Notes: a model not told the origin generated them from the sequence alone. 64,000 nucleotides of DNA from Duganella levis (GCF_009857605.1 NZ_WWCT01000018.1:98981-162980); one strand, 5' to 3'. Positions 18,209-26,919 are shown, numbered from the stretch's first letter. Numbers and translations: made by a program.

Positions 18209-19921
18209 ATGAAATTTTCTCATCTGGCAGGCGCCTTGCTGTGCCTGGCGCTAGCCGCCTGTGGCGGTGGCGGCAGTTCGTCGTCCACCGCGACCACCAC
18301 CAGCACCCCCGAATCGATGGCCGTGGCCACGCCGGTCGTCAGCATCAGCGCCTCGCCGACCGCCACCACCACCGGCCAGGTCGTCACGCTGACCTGGAGC
18401 GTCGCCAACCCGACCGGCAGCAGCTGTACCGCCTCCGGCGCCTGGAGCGGCACGCTGGCCACCAGCGGCAGCCAGACCGTCACCGCCGGCGCGGCCGGCA
18501 CCGCCAATTACACGCTGACCTGCGGCAGCGTCAGCAACACCGCCGTGGTTACCGTGGCCACGCCGCCGCCCTCGCCCACCGTCAGCCTGACGCTGGCGCC
18601 GGCCAACATCACCACTGCGCAAACCACCACGCTCAGCTGGTCGTCGGCCAACGCCACCAGTTGCATCGCCAGCGGCGCCTGGAGCGGCAGCAAAGCCACC
18701 TCCGGTTCGATCAGCATCACCCCTAGCGCGGTCGGCAACTTCACCTACAGTATGAGCTGCAGCGGCGACGGCGGCAGTGCCGACGCCAGCACCGCGCTCA
18801 GCGTCACGGCAGCGCTCAGCAACAGCACCGCCATCCTGGTCGATAGCGGCCCGAGCGGCGTCAGCGGCGTGATCAATGTGCCGTATGTCAGCGTCACCGT
18901 CTGCCGTCCCGGCACCAGCACCTGCCAGACCATCGACCACATACTGCTGGACACCGGCTCCTACGGCCTGCGCCTGCTGGCCGGCCAGCTCAGTTCGACG
19001 CTGGCGCTGCCGACCGTGACCACCGCCAGCGGCGCCGATGCCGGTGAATGCGGCAAGTTCATCAGCGGCTACACCTGGGGAGCGGTGCGCCAGGCCGACG
19101 TCAAGATGGCCGATGAAGTGGCATCCGCCATCTCCATCCAGGTGATCGGCGACACCGGCAGCAGCTACACCAGCACGCCATCGAGTTGCAGCAGCGCCGG
19201 CAGCAATATGGGCACGCTGGCGGCGCTCGGCGCCAACGGCATCCTCGGTGTCGGCATGTTCAAGCAGGATTGCGGCAGTTCGTGCGCCAACGCCGCCATC
19301 AGCGGCGCCTATTACGCCTGCGCCAACGGCAGTTGCACGGCCAGCGCCATGCCGCTGGTCAGGCAGGTCAGCAATCCGGTGTCCTCATTCGCCATCAACA
19401 ACAACGGCTTGCTGATCACCATGCCAGCCGTCGGCACCGCCGGCCTGACCTCGGTCAGCGGCACGCTGGCATTCGGCGTCAACACCCAGAGCAACAACAC
19501 CATCGCCAGCGAAACCATTTTCAAGGCCAACAGCAGCGGCGACTTCACCACCACCTACAACGGCAAGGCCTACAGCGCCAGCTTCATCGACAGCGGCTCG
19601 AACGGCTACTTCTTCCCTGACAGCAGCATCCGCCAATGCTCGGGCGGCGACTTCTACTGTCCGGCTGCGGCGTTGTCACTGAGCGCCACCAACACCGCCT
19701 CCGACGGCAGCGCCACCGGCGCCGTCAACTTCAACGTGGTCAACCTGGTCAACCTGGCCTCGACCATCACCGCGGCGCAGGTCGGCGGTACGGTCGGCAG
19801 CAGCAGCGCGTCCAGCAACTATTTCGACTGGGGCATGCCGTTCTTCTACGGTCGCCGCGTGTTCGTGGTCATGGAGAACAACACCGTGGCCGGCAAGACC
19901 GGACCGTACTGGGCGTATTGA
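18209..19921 (+). CDS. DUF3443 lipoprotein with Ig-like repeats; pepsin-like aspartic protease signature
   Basis: A 570-residue exported lipoprotein (lipobox LAAC, Cys18) with a Ser/Thr linker and two tandem Ig-like repeats (about 43-117 and 123-201; both contain a GAWSG core). A DUF3443 domain follows (about 207-570). Within it I see HILLDTGSYGLRLL (Asp248), FISGYTWGAV (Tyr288), NGILGVGMF (344-352), FIDSGSNGYFF (Asp461) and the C-terminal strand MPFFYGRRVFVVMENN. This is the motif order of a bilobed pepsin-type aspartic protease: two D-T/S-G-S loops, flap Tyr, GILG and a terminal F-V-V-N-N strand. Protease activity is my inference; the family is officially of unknown function. It is co-transcribed with the DUF2844 gene. 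Confidence 0.85.
   Translation: MKFSHLAGALLCLALAACGGGGSSSSTATTTSTPESMAVATPVVSISASPTATTTGQVVTLTWSVANPTGSSCTASGAWSGTLATSGSQTVTAGAAGTANYTLTCGSVSNTAVVTVATPPPSPTVSLTLAPANITTAQTTTLSWSSANATSCIASGAWSGSKATSGSISITPSAVGNFTYSMSCSGDGGSADASTALSVTAALSNSTAILVDSGPSGVSGVINVPYVSVTVCRPGTSTCQTIDHILLDTGSYGLRLLAGQLSSTLALPTVTTASGADAGECGKFISGYTWGAVRQADVKMADEVASAISIQVIGDTGSSYTSTPSSCSSAGSNMGTLAALGANGILGVGMFKQDCGSSCANAAISGAYYACANGSCTASAMPLVRQVSNPVSSFAINNNGLLITMPAVGTAGLTSVSGTLAFGVNTQSNNTIASETIFKANSSGDFTTTYNGKAYSASFIDSGSNGYFFPDSSIRQCSGGDFYCPAAALSLSATNTASDGSATGAVNFNVVNLVNLASTITAAQVGGTVGSSSASSNYFDWGMPFFYGRRVFVVMENNTVAGKTGPYWAY
18335..18811 (+). repeat. two tandem Ig-like domain-coding repeats
   Basis: Two consecutive segments of roughly 230 bases encode similar Ig-like modules (residues about 43-117 and 123-201). 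Both share a TTLSW/VTLTW strand, a Cys-containing SCxASGAWSG turn, an ATSGS strand and a YxxxC strand; each has two Cys that could form one disulfide. They probably act as a spacer holding the C-terminal domain away from the membrane. Confidence 0.7.
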
Positions 19922-19995
19922 TTTGCGCAATGTCATATTGTTGTCACGATAAATAGCTAAAGTCGCAACCTTGAATTTTTCCTTTCGAGGTAGTG

Positions 19996-22113
19996 ATGAA
20001 ATTAAATCTGGTGATGCTGGCTGCCATGACGGCGGCCGGCCTGGTAGCATGCGGCGGCGATAACAATCCTGTTGCAGTGACCCCACCCGCCGCTCCGGCG
20101 ATCCCGGAAGGCACCACCGTCACCGTGGCACTGTTGGAAACCACCGACATCCACGCCAACGTGATGAGCTATAACTACTACTCGCTGGCCGAGGACACCA
20201 GCCTGGGCCTGGAACGCACGTCGTCGCTGGTCAAGGCCGCGCGCACCGAGAACCCGAACAACGTCTTGCTGGACGACGGCGACACCATCCAGGGCACGCT
20301 GCTGGGCGACCTGCAAGCCGTCACCAAGCCGATCGCCTGCACCGACACGCTGGCCGTGCACAAAGTCATGAACGCCATGAAATTCGACGGCGGCGGCTTC
20401 GGCAACCACGAATTCAACTACGGCCTGCCATTCCTGAGCCAGGTCACCAATACCGACTTCGGCATTCCGGGCGTGACCAAGCCGACCGGCACCTGCGGCG
20501 CGCCGACCTTCCCGTTGGTGCTGACCAACGTCACCGGCGTCGCCAGCGGCAAGCCGATCGTGCAGCCGTACACCCTGCTGCCGCGCACCTTCTCGGCCAC
20601 CAAGCCGGACGGCAGCAAGCTGGATGTAAAAATGAACATCGGCATCATGAGCTTCGTGCCGCCGCAGATCCTCGAATGGGACCAGAAAAACCTGGCCGGC
20701 AAAGTCGCCATCACCGGCGTGCAGGAAGCCGCCAAGCAGTACGTGCCGGAAATGCGCAGCAAAGGCGCCGACCTGGTGGTGGCGCTGTCGCACGGCGGCC
20801 TCGACCCAAGCACCTACAGCCCGAAAATGGAAAACGGTTCCTACCACCTGACCAGCACCGGCATCGACGCGCTGCTGATCGGCCACTCGCACCTGATCTT
20901 CCCGAAAGGTAAAGAGACTGGCGCAGCGGCACTGGATCCAGCATTCGCCTCGTTCCCGGCCAGCGCCAACATCGACGCCGTCAACGGCTTCGTCAACGGC
21001 GTGCCGACCGTCATGGCGCAAAGCTGGGGCCGCCGTCTGGGCATCATCAAGCTGACCCTGGCCTACACCGCTGGCAAATGGGTCGTGCAGCCAACCAAGA
21101 CCTCGGTGGAATCGCGCGGCTTCAAGTACACGGACGGCACCACCAACATCGCCGCCGACAGCAGCGTCGCGCCGCTGGTGGCCACCGAACACGCCGCCAC
21201 CATCGCCTACGCCAAGCAGCCGCTGGGCGTGACCACCGACTTCGAGATGTCCTCGTACTTCTCGCTGGCCGGCGATGTCAGCGCGATCCAGCTGGTCAAC
21301 CAGGCACAGCTGGCGTATGTGAAAAACTTCATCGCCACCAGCACCGACGCCACCCTGGCCAGCTACAAAAACATTCCGGTGATTTCGTGCAGCGCGCCGT
21401 TCAAGGCCGGCCGCAACGGTGCTTCGGACTTTACCGATGTGGCGCCAGGGGCCTCGCCGACTGCGCCGATCGGCCTGCAAGTGCGTAATCCGGGCGACCT
21501 GTACCTGTACTCGAACAACAACCTGCAAGCGGTCAAGATCAAGGGCTCCGACCTGAAGGCCTGGCTGGAAACCGCCGCCAAGCAGTTCGGCCAGATCGAT
21601 CCGACCAAGGCTACCGAGCAGGATCTGGTGCCGAGCTACAGCACCATCTACAACTACGACGTGTTCTACGCCGAGAACAACGCGCTGACCTACCAGATTG
21701 ATGTGACCAAGCCAGCCGGCAGCCGCATCGTCAACCTGACCTACCTGGGCAAGGCCGTGGCGGATGGCGATGACTTCATCGTCGCCACCAACGACTACCG
21801 TGCAGGCGGCGGTGGCGCGGTGCCTGGCATCGACGGCAGCAAGACCATTATCAAGTCGCCGGACGCCAACCAGACCGTGGTCAGCAACTACCTGACGGCG
21901 CAAGGCGCAGCGACCGGCAAGGTCACGCTGGCCGGCAACGGCAGCGCGCGCAGCTGGAGCTTCGTCAAGGTGGCGACCGCCGGTCCGGTGATCCTGCGCT
22001 CGGCGCCGGGCCACCTGGCGGTAGCCAAGGGCAGCGGCCTGACGGCGGTGACGGCTGAAGGCGCCCTGGACGCCAGCGGCTTCGCCAAGTACACCATCGA
22101 CTTGAGCAAGTAA
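19996..22113 (+). CDS. 2',3'-cyclic-nucleotide 2'-phosphodiesterase/3'-nucleotidase-type lipoprotein
   Basis: A 705-residue exported metallophosphoesterase of the 5'-nucleotidase/CpdB group. The N-terminus has a lipobox (LVAC). The metallophosphatase motifs appear in order: LLETTDIHANVM, LDDGDTIQGT, GNHEFNYG, ALSHGG and LIGHSHL. A C-terminal nucleotide-specificity domain follows (about 400-650; TNDYRAGGGG). It would dephosphorylate nucleotides outside the cytoplasm for phosphate and nucleoside scavenging. The start is ATG 19996, with GAGG upstream. The family is often secreted soluble; here the lipobox predicts membrane anchoring. Confidence 0.9.
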   Translation: MKLNLVMLAAMTAAGLVACGGDNNPVAVTPPAAPAIPEGTTVTVALLETTDIHANVMSYNYYSLAEDTSLGLERTSSLVKAARTENPNNVLLDDGDTIQGTLLGDLQAVTKPIACTDTLAVHKVMNAMKFDGGGFGNHEFNYGLPFLSQVTNTDFGIPGVTKPTGTCGAPTFPLVLTNVTGVASGKPIVQPYTLLPRTFSATKPDGSKLDVKMNIGIMSFVPPQILEWDQKNLAGKVAITGVQEAAKQYVPEMRSKGADLVVALSHGGLDPSTYSPKMENGSYHLTSTGIDALLIGHSHLIFPKGKETGAAALDPAFASFPASANIDAVNGFVNGVPTVMAQSWGRRLGIIKLTLAYTAGKWVVQPTKTSVESRGFKYTDGTTNIAADSSVAPLVATEHAATIAYAKQPLGVTTDFEMSSYFSLAGDVSAIQLVNQAQLAYVKNFIATSTDATLASYKNIPVISCSAPFKAGRNGASDFTDVAPGASPTAPIGLQVRNPGDLYLYSNNNLQAVKIKGSDLKAWLETAAKQFGQIDPTKATEQDLVPSYSTIYNYDVFYAENNALTYQIDVTKPAGSRIVNLTYLGKAVADGDDFIVATNDYRAGGGGAVPGIDGSKTIIKSPDANQTVVSNYLTAQGAATGKVTLAGNGSARSWSFVKVATAGPVILRSAPGHLAVAKGSGLTAVTAEGALDASGFAKYTIDLSK

Positions 22114-22127
22114 GCTGAGGAGATGCG

Positions 22128-22853
22128 ATGCGTACCCTGACCGCAGCGTTGCTGAGTTCGGTTTTGCTGTTCGGCTGCCAGATGCAGCAAGAAAAACCGA
22201 CCTCGGCGCAAATCGAAGTCATCGGCATGAAGGCCAAGCAGGAAGCGGATGCGCACGCCGAGCGTAAGCTGATCGCCTGGTCGGAGCAGAATATGCCGGT
22301 GGCGCAGCGTGAGCTGGCAATACTCTACCAGTCGCGCCCCGAGCAACGCGCCGACGCGCTCAAGCTATTTGAGCAGGCGGCGCGCGGTGGCGATGTCGAA
22401 GCCGCCTTCCAGCTGGGCGAAATGCTGCGGATCGGCGTGCTGGGCGTGCCGGCCGCACCGACGGCGGCAGCGCCGTGGTACGCACTGGCGGCCCAGCACC
22501 AGCACGCCAAGGCGGCGCTGGCGCTGGGGCTGATGGTCAAGAACGGCAACGGCGTGCCGTGCGATGCGGCACGGGCGGCCAGCCTGATGTCGCAGGCGGC
22601 CGGGCTGGGCAATGCGCATGCGATGTTCCTGCTCTCCAACATCTACCGTGCAGGTGAAGGCGTGGCGCAAGATACGGCCAAGGCCCGCACCTGGCTGGAA
22701 GAGGCGGCCGAGCACGAATATCCGCCGGCGCTGCAGGAACTGGCGATGACCGTCCAGCTGGGTGACGCCCTGTCGGCCAGGGACGAACGCCGCGCCGGCG
22801 AGCTGATGAAGGAAGCCAGCGAACACCGCCGCAACAATTGGAACCGGTTCTGA
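22128..22853 (+). CDS. Sel1-repeat lipoprotein
   Basis: A 241-residue protein with a lipoprotein signal (LLFGC, Cys17) and several Sel1-like TPR repeats (about 65-215), for example ALKLFEQAARGGDVEAAFQL, AALALGLMVKNGNGV and AMFLLSNIYRAGEGVA. Sel1 proteins are usually adaptors for protein-protein interactions in the envelope. It begins 14 bases after the nucleotidase stop with GAGGAG near the start, so it may be co-transcribed. The partner is unknown. Confidence 0.88.
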   Translation: MRTLTAALLSSVLLFGCQMQQEKPTSAQIEVIGMKAKQEADAHAERKLIAWSEQNMPVAQRELAILYQSRPEQRADALKLFEQAARGGDVEAAFQLGEMLRIGVLGVPAAPTAAAPWYALAAQHQHAKAALALGLMVKNGNGVPCDAARAASLMSQAAGLGNAHAMFLLSNIYRAGEGVAQDTAKARTWLEEAAEHEYPPALQELAMTVQLGDALSARDERRAGELMKEASEHRRNNWNRF

Positions 22854-22856
22854 GCA

Positions 22857-22880
22857 ATAACGGCCTCAGAGCCGTTATTC
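22857..22880 (+). terminator. hairpin after the Sel1 gene
   Basis: A perfect 9-bp stem (AATAACGGC/GCCGTTATT) with a 6-base loop directly follows the Sel1-protein stop codon. Only short U runs follow it, so termination would be weak or bidirectional. Confidence 0.55.
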
Positions 22881-22892
22881 TCAGGAGGTTCC

Positions 22893-23126
22893 ATGAAAGC
22901 ACTATTCATCGCCCCGGCCCACGAATCGCCGCCACTGGACGAATTGCGCGTGGTGGTCGGCAACCCGGTCGCCATGGCCGCCATCGAGAAAAACCAACTC
23001 CCCTTCTCTGACGGCACCATCCTGGTCAAGCTGGCGTGGAAACACGTGCAATCGGCCGCCTGCTGGGGCTGCTGCCAGGCGCTGGTCAAGAACCACGACT
23101 TCGTCTTCACCCGCCTGGCGCCGTAA
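22893..23126 (+). pseudogene. internally deleted cytochrome P460-like remnant
   Basis: A 77-residue frame. Residues 18-53 (LRVVVGNPVAMAAIEKNQ, PFSDGTILVKLAWK) resemble the central part of a cytochrome P460 domain, and its end (ALVKNHDFVFTRLAP) resembles the segment that follows the c-type heme motif. In P460 proteins about 50 residues normally separate these, and a CxxCH precedes the latter; here the join is direct and the motif reads CWGCC, so the heme His is lost. GGAGG precedes the ATG, so a short peptide may still be made. I read it as a decayed gene; a distinct small protein is possible. Confidence 0.5.
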
Positions 23127-23198
23127 GCACATATAGGTTAGCGCAAAGAGGCTTCTCTTCACAGTGCTAGAATCGGTTCTTCATTGCGGGAGAACGCC

Positions 23199-23474
23199 AT
23201 GCCTCAGATCACAATCACCCTCTCAGATCAGCTTTACCAACAAGTCGCCGCAGCGGTCGAAGGCCAAACACTGAGTGCCGAAGATTTTGTTCTGTTGGCG
23301 ATAGCTCAAAGGATTAGCTCATGCCCCCAAACTGATCCCCGTGACGATGCCAGTTATTCCCAATACTTGCGCACCGGTTTAGCTGTGCCGGCGACTGAGA
23401 TTCTGGATTACTATAAAAATCGCCTCGAAGGGAAAGTCCCGCCAAAGCCGTCATTCAGGAAAATGGAAGGCTAA
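23199..23474 (+). CDS. antitoxin of a ParE/RelE-type module
   Basis: A 91-residue protein with an N-terminal beta strand and helices (MPQITITLSDQLYQQVAAAV, LSAEDFVLLAIAQRI) that resembles ribbon-helix-helix antitoxins. Its C-terminal half is probably the toxin-binding arm. The toxin gene starts two bases after its stop. ATG 23199 has GGGAGA upstream. The local sequence looks less GC-rich than the neighbours, which fits horizontal acquisition. Confidence 0.7.
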   Translation: MPQITITLSDQLYQQVAAAVEGQTLSAEDFVLLAIAQRISSCPQTDPRDDASYSQYLRTGLAVPATEILDYYKNRLEGKVPPKPSFRKMEG

Positions 23475-23476
23475 TC

Positions 23477-23761
23477 ATGCCAGCCGTTGGGCTGTCAGAG
23501 AGCGCAGAGAATGATCTTGAGAAAATCTTTGATCATTTAGCTTTGTTCGACGCCAAGAATGCAAGCAGCAGAGTTGGCGAAATCGAGCAGGCATTGTCGA
23601 TGCTTGCGGCTAACCCGATGATAGGCCGGCCCGTCTCACCGAGCCGCCGGGAGCTACTAATCGGCAAACGCAAAAACGGCTACATTGCCACGTACCAATA
23701 TGTCACGGGAGACAAGTTGGTTCTCGTCACCGCCATCCGCAGCCAGCACCAAGCTGCTTAG
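23477..23761 (+). CDS. ParE/RelE superfamily toxin
   Basis: A 94-residue toxin of the RelE/ParE plasmid-stabilisation superfamily. Typical features are LSESAENDLEKIFDHL at the start, a central ALSMLAANPMIGRPV and the C-terminal strands GYIATYQYVTGDKLVLVTA followed by IRSQH. ParE-type members inhibit gyrase, RelE-type members cut mRNA; the sequence alone does not decide, though the IGRPV pattern favours ParE. The gene is separated by two bases from its antitoxin. Confidence 0.85.
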   Translation: MPAVGLSESAENDLEKIFDHLALFDAKNASSRVGEIEQALSMLAANPMIGRPVSPSRRELLIGKRKNGYIATYQYVTGDKLVLVTAIRSQHQAA

Positions 23762-23849
23762 CGTGGTGCGGCGCACAGACCGGTGCGGGGGCGGCTTCTA
23801 GACTGGCTTGGCAGTCCCCTCACATTCATTCGCCACGCAAGGAGCCGAC

Positions 23850-24350
23850 ATGAGAACTACTTCCCACTCGACGGGCAAGATCCCCAAGCCTATTCCCACT
23901 TCCACCGAACCGCAAGACGCGATCACGCTGCTCACCGAAGACCATGAGCACGTCAAATCAATGTTCGAACAGTATGAAGAGCTGGGCGACCGTGCGCACG
24001 TCAGCAAGCACAAGCTGGCGTTGCAAATCTGCGAAGAGCTGACCAAGCACGCGACGGCGGAAGAAGAGATTTTCTACCCGGCCGTGCGCAAGGCTACCAA
24101 GGACGAGGACATGGTGGATGAAGCCGTGGTCGAACACGCCTCAGCCAAAGACTTGATCGCGCAGATCATCAGCATGGAGCCGACCGACGACCTGTACGAC
24201 GCCAAGGTCAAGGTGCTGGGCGAGCTGATCGACCACCACGTCAAGGAAGAAGAAGAGGAAATGTTCCCCAAGGCGCGCAAGGCCAAGCTGGACCTGATGG
24301 CGCTGGGCGAAGCCATCGCCATCCGCAAGGAACAGATCGAACTGCCGTAA
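23850..24350 (+). CDS. hemerythrin domain protein
   Basis: A 166-residue cytoplasmic four-helix-bundle protein of the hemerythrin/HHE type, which binds a non-heme di-iron site. Metal-ligand-type residues appear as DHEHVKSMFEQYEEL, KHATAEEEIFYPAV, VVEHASAKDL and HHVKEEEEEMFP. Such proteins sense or handle O2, NO or iron. AAGGAG precedes ATG 23850. Its 3' end lies nine bases from the convergent fusion gene at 24359. Confidence 0.9.
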   Translation: MRTTSHSTGKIPKPIPTSTEPQDAITLLTEDHEHVKSMFEQYEELGDRAHVSKHKLALQICEELTKHATAEEEIFYPAVRKATKDEDMVDEAVVEHASAKDLIAQIISMEPTDDLYDAKVKVLGELIDHHVKEEEEEMFPKARKAKLDLMALGEAIAIRKEQIELP

Positions 24351-24358
24351 ATTCGGGG

Positions 24359-25498
24359 TTACAGCCGCGCCATCTCGCGCTGCATATTGTCGATGGCGCG
24401 CTCGTTGTATTGTTCGGCGAAGTAATCGTTGCCGAACAGCTGGCCGGCTTGCGCCTTGCGGCACAGGTGCGCCAGCGCCGCGCCGCGCTGTTCGCAATAG
24501 ACGTCGTCCGCCATGTGGCTGTACTCCTGGCGGATGGCGCGCGCGTAATTCTGGTAGACCTCGTCATCCTGGCCGAGAATCGCCAGATCCACGCTCAACA
24601 GCACGTCTTTCAGCCGGTGCGTGATCGCCGCTTCCTGGAAATGATCGGTGGCGCGTATCAGTTCAGCCGCATCGTCCATTTCCTGGCCCAGGTGGCTACC
24701 CAGCCACATCTGCGCGCTGGCTTCCTCATTGGTGGCCGCCGCCGGATCACCATTGTGGCCGTACTCGGCGTCGTGGAACCAGAACGCCTGCTTGATGATG
24801 TCGACATCGGCCGGCTCCGGCCGCATATTGCCGGCCCACACGCGGATCTCGCACAGGCCGTGCACCAGGTGGTCGAGGTTGTGATAGTGGCGCGCCGTGC
24901 CGCCGTAGCAATCAGGACCGGTCAGCCGCGCGAACCAGTCGTCCGCATGGGCGATGGCGGTGGCGTCGCGGTGCTCGTAGTCCCAGAGCGTTTCCCATTC
25001 CTTGCGCAGCCAGCTCAGCACCCAGGCGTGATACGCCGGACCCGGCACGAATTTCTTCATGATCCAGTTCCAGCCGATCGGCCCTTCCAGCGCCTTGACG
25101 AACGACGAACTGACCGACCCCAGGTCGCGCGGCGGCATCACGAACACCGTCTTCGCGCCTTGCAGCACGTCCACATTGGTTTGCTGGATCAGGTTCTCGT
25201 AATCGAAGTCGGCGGTGGTGCGGATGCCGCGGATCAGGCACTCGACGCCCTGCTTCTTGGCTGCGCGCGCCGTGTAGTCGCCGCGCACGATCACCACCGA
25301 GACGTTGTTCCAGCCCTGTTGCTGGCAGCTGAGCGAAATGATGCTCTTGCGCTCCTCGGCCGAAAACTTGGGCTTCTTGGCCGGATTTTCAGACAGGAAG
25401 ACCACTACCTCGTCCGCCAGCGAGCGGGCTTCGTTGATCACCCACATATGGCCGTTGGTGATCGGGTCCAGGGTTCCCGAAAATCCGATTTTCTTCAT
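24359..25498 (-). CDS. fusion of a CoaD-like nucleotidyltransferase and an HD-type phosphohydrolase
   Basis: A 379-residue two-domain protein. Residues 1-160 resemble phosphopantetheine adenylyltransferase: GTLDPITNGHMWVI (nucleotide-binding xNGH loop), IRGIRTTADFDYENLIQQTN and LGSVSSSFVKALEG. Residues about 165-379 resemble the predicted metal-dependent HD phosphohydrolase family (COG4339-type), with RHYHNLDHLVHGL and AFWFHDAEY. Canonical CoaD is a stand-alone protein of about 160 residues, so this is either a divergent nucleotidyltransferase or a CoaD paralogue linked to a hydrolase. The start at 25498 is the family-typical one. A regular coaD elsewhere in the genome would imply a separate role. 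Confidence 0.85.
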   Translation of the reverse strand: MKKIGFSGTLDPITNGHMWVINEARSLADEVVVFLSENPAKKPKFSAEERKSIISLSCQQQGWNNVSVVIVRGDYTARAAKKQGVECLIRGIRTTADFDYENLIQQTNVDVLQGAKTVFVMPPRDLGSVSSSFVKALEGPIGWNWIMKKFVPGPAYHAWVLSWLRKEWETLWDYEHRDATAIAHADDWFARLTGPDCYGGTARHYHNLDHLVHGLCEIRVWAGNMRPEPADVDIIKQAFWFHDAEYGHNGDPAAATNEEASAQMWLGSHLGQEMDDAAELIRATDHFQEAAITHRLKDVLLSVDLAILGQDDEVYQNYARAIRQEYSHMADDVYCEQRGAALAHLCRKAQAGQLFGNDYFAEQYNERAIDNMQREMARL

Positions 25499-25530
25499 GC
25501 ACCACTCCAACACCGTGTCAAAACGGCATT

Positions 25531-26919
25531 TTAGACCGGAGTGGGCTTGCTAGTCTCAGGAAAATCGACATTCACCTTCAGACCGCCCAAACGTTCGGAC
25601 TGGGCGAGCGACAAGACCGCGCCATGGCGCTCGGCAATCGAGTGCACAATCGCCATGCCCAGGCCACTGCCGCCGGCCGGACTGCCGGGCACGCGGTAGA
25701 AGCGGCTGAACACCCGTTCGCGCTCCTCGGCCGGGATGCCGGGGCCGGAATCCTCGACACTGAGCACGATGCGCGGCTTGGCATTTTTTGTGGCGGCCAC
25801 GCTACGCTGCAGGTCGATATCGACGGTGCCGCCGGCCGGCGTGTACTTGATGGCGTTGTCGACCAGGTTGCGCAGCAGGATCAGCAGCGCATCCGGGTGG
25901 CCGGCCACCACCACATCCTCGTTATGGTGCAGGCCGAGGTCGATCTGGCGCGCCTGCGCCAGCCCGTTCATATCACCCAGCACACGCTTGACCACGTCGC
26001 CCAGGTTGACCGGCTCCGACTTGATCTCCTCGCTGCCGCCCTCCTGCCGCGCCAGCACCAGCAATTGCTCCACCAGCCGCGTGGCGCGCTCGATGCCGGC
26101 CGTGACGCGCGACACCGCCAGCTTGCGGGCCGCCTCGTCCTGCGCCCGTTCCAGGCTCAGCACCTGCAACTTGAGCGCCGCCAGCGGCGTGCGCAGCTCG
26201 TGCGCGGCGTCGGCCACGAAGTGCTGCTGGGCGTCGAACGCCGTGCGTACCCGCACAAACAGCAGATTCAGCTCCTGCACCAGCGGCAGCACTTCATCGG
26301 GCAAATCGTTTTCCGACACCGGCGACAAATCCTCGGCCTGGCGCGCGGCCACCTGCCGCTTGACGCGCGACACCGGCGCCAGCGAACCGGACACCACCCA
26401 CCACACCACCAGCATCAGCACCGGCGCCATGACGGCGATCGGTCCCACCGTGCGCAAGGCCAGCGTGCCGGCCATGCGCTGGCGCACCGCCATGTCCTGG
26501 GCGATCTGCACCGTCTGGTTGGAAGTCTGCACCGAGAACACCCGATAGGTGGTTTTATTCACGCGGACGTTGGAGAAGCCCAGCACCGCCCGCTGCGGCA
26601 GCGCCGCGCGCGACAGCGAGCGGAACACCTGCGCACCGTCCGGGGTCCACACCTGCACCACCAGATCGTCGTTTTCCGGATCGGCCGCCGTATCGGCAGC
26701 CTTGTTGGTCAGCGTGGCGCTGGAGCGCAGCGACATCGCCATCTGCTGCATGTGATAGTCGAAGATCTGGTCGGCGTCGCTCAGCGCGCTGCGGTAGGCG
26801 ATCATCGCTTGCGCAAAGGCCGCCATGGTGATGGCGGCCAGCAGGAACCACAGCAAACGGCCGCGCAGCGAGTGGGTGACCACCGGCACGCGCGGCAGCG
26901 GCGGCATCCTTACCTTCAT
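25531..26919 (-). CDS. sensor histidine kinase
   Basis: A 462-residue membrane histidine kinase. It has two transmembrane helices (about 20-40 and 160-180) around a periplasmic sensor region and a HAMP-like segment after the second helix. The phosphoacceptor His lies in ADAAHELRTPLAALK, followed by the N box NLVDNAIKYTP and the G1/G2 boxes EDSGPGIP and GSGLGMAIV. The domain layout resembles QseC/TctE-type kinases. It forms an operon with its response regulator, whose stop overlaps its ATG (ATGA). Confidence 0.93.
   Translation of the reverse strand: MKVRMPPLPRVPVVTHSLRGRLLWFLLAAITMAAFAQAMIAYRSALSDADQIFDYHMQQMAMSLRSSATLTNKAADTAADPENDDLVVQVWTPDGAQVFRSLSRAALPQRAVLGFSNVRVNKTTYRVFSVQTSNQTVQIAQDMAVRQRMAGTLALRTVGPIAVMAPVLMLVVWWVVSGSLAPVSRVKRQVAARQAEDLSPVSENDLPDEVLPLVQELNLLFVRVRTAFDAQQHFVADAAHELRTPLAALKLQVLSLERAQDEAARKLAVSRVTAGIERATRLVEQLLVLARQEGGSEEIKSEPVNLGDVVKRVLGDMNGLAQARQIDLGLHHNEDVVVAGHPDALLILLRNLVDNAIKYTPAGGTVDIDLQRSVAATKNAKPRIVLSVEDSGPGIPAEERERVFSRFYRVPGSPAGGSGLGMAIVHSIAERHGAVLSLAQSERLGGLKVNVDFPETSKPTPV

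Noticed and set aside
20002..22014. 670-codon open frame antisense to the nucleotidase
   Set aside because: Same reason; the plus-strand frame carries all metallophosphatase motifs.
24359..25498. Calling the N-terminal domain canonical coaD
   Set aside because: It is fused to a second domain and the whole protein is far longer than CoaD; a symbol would overstate identity.
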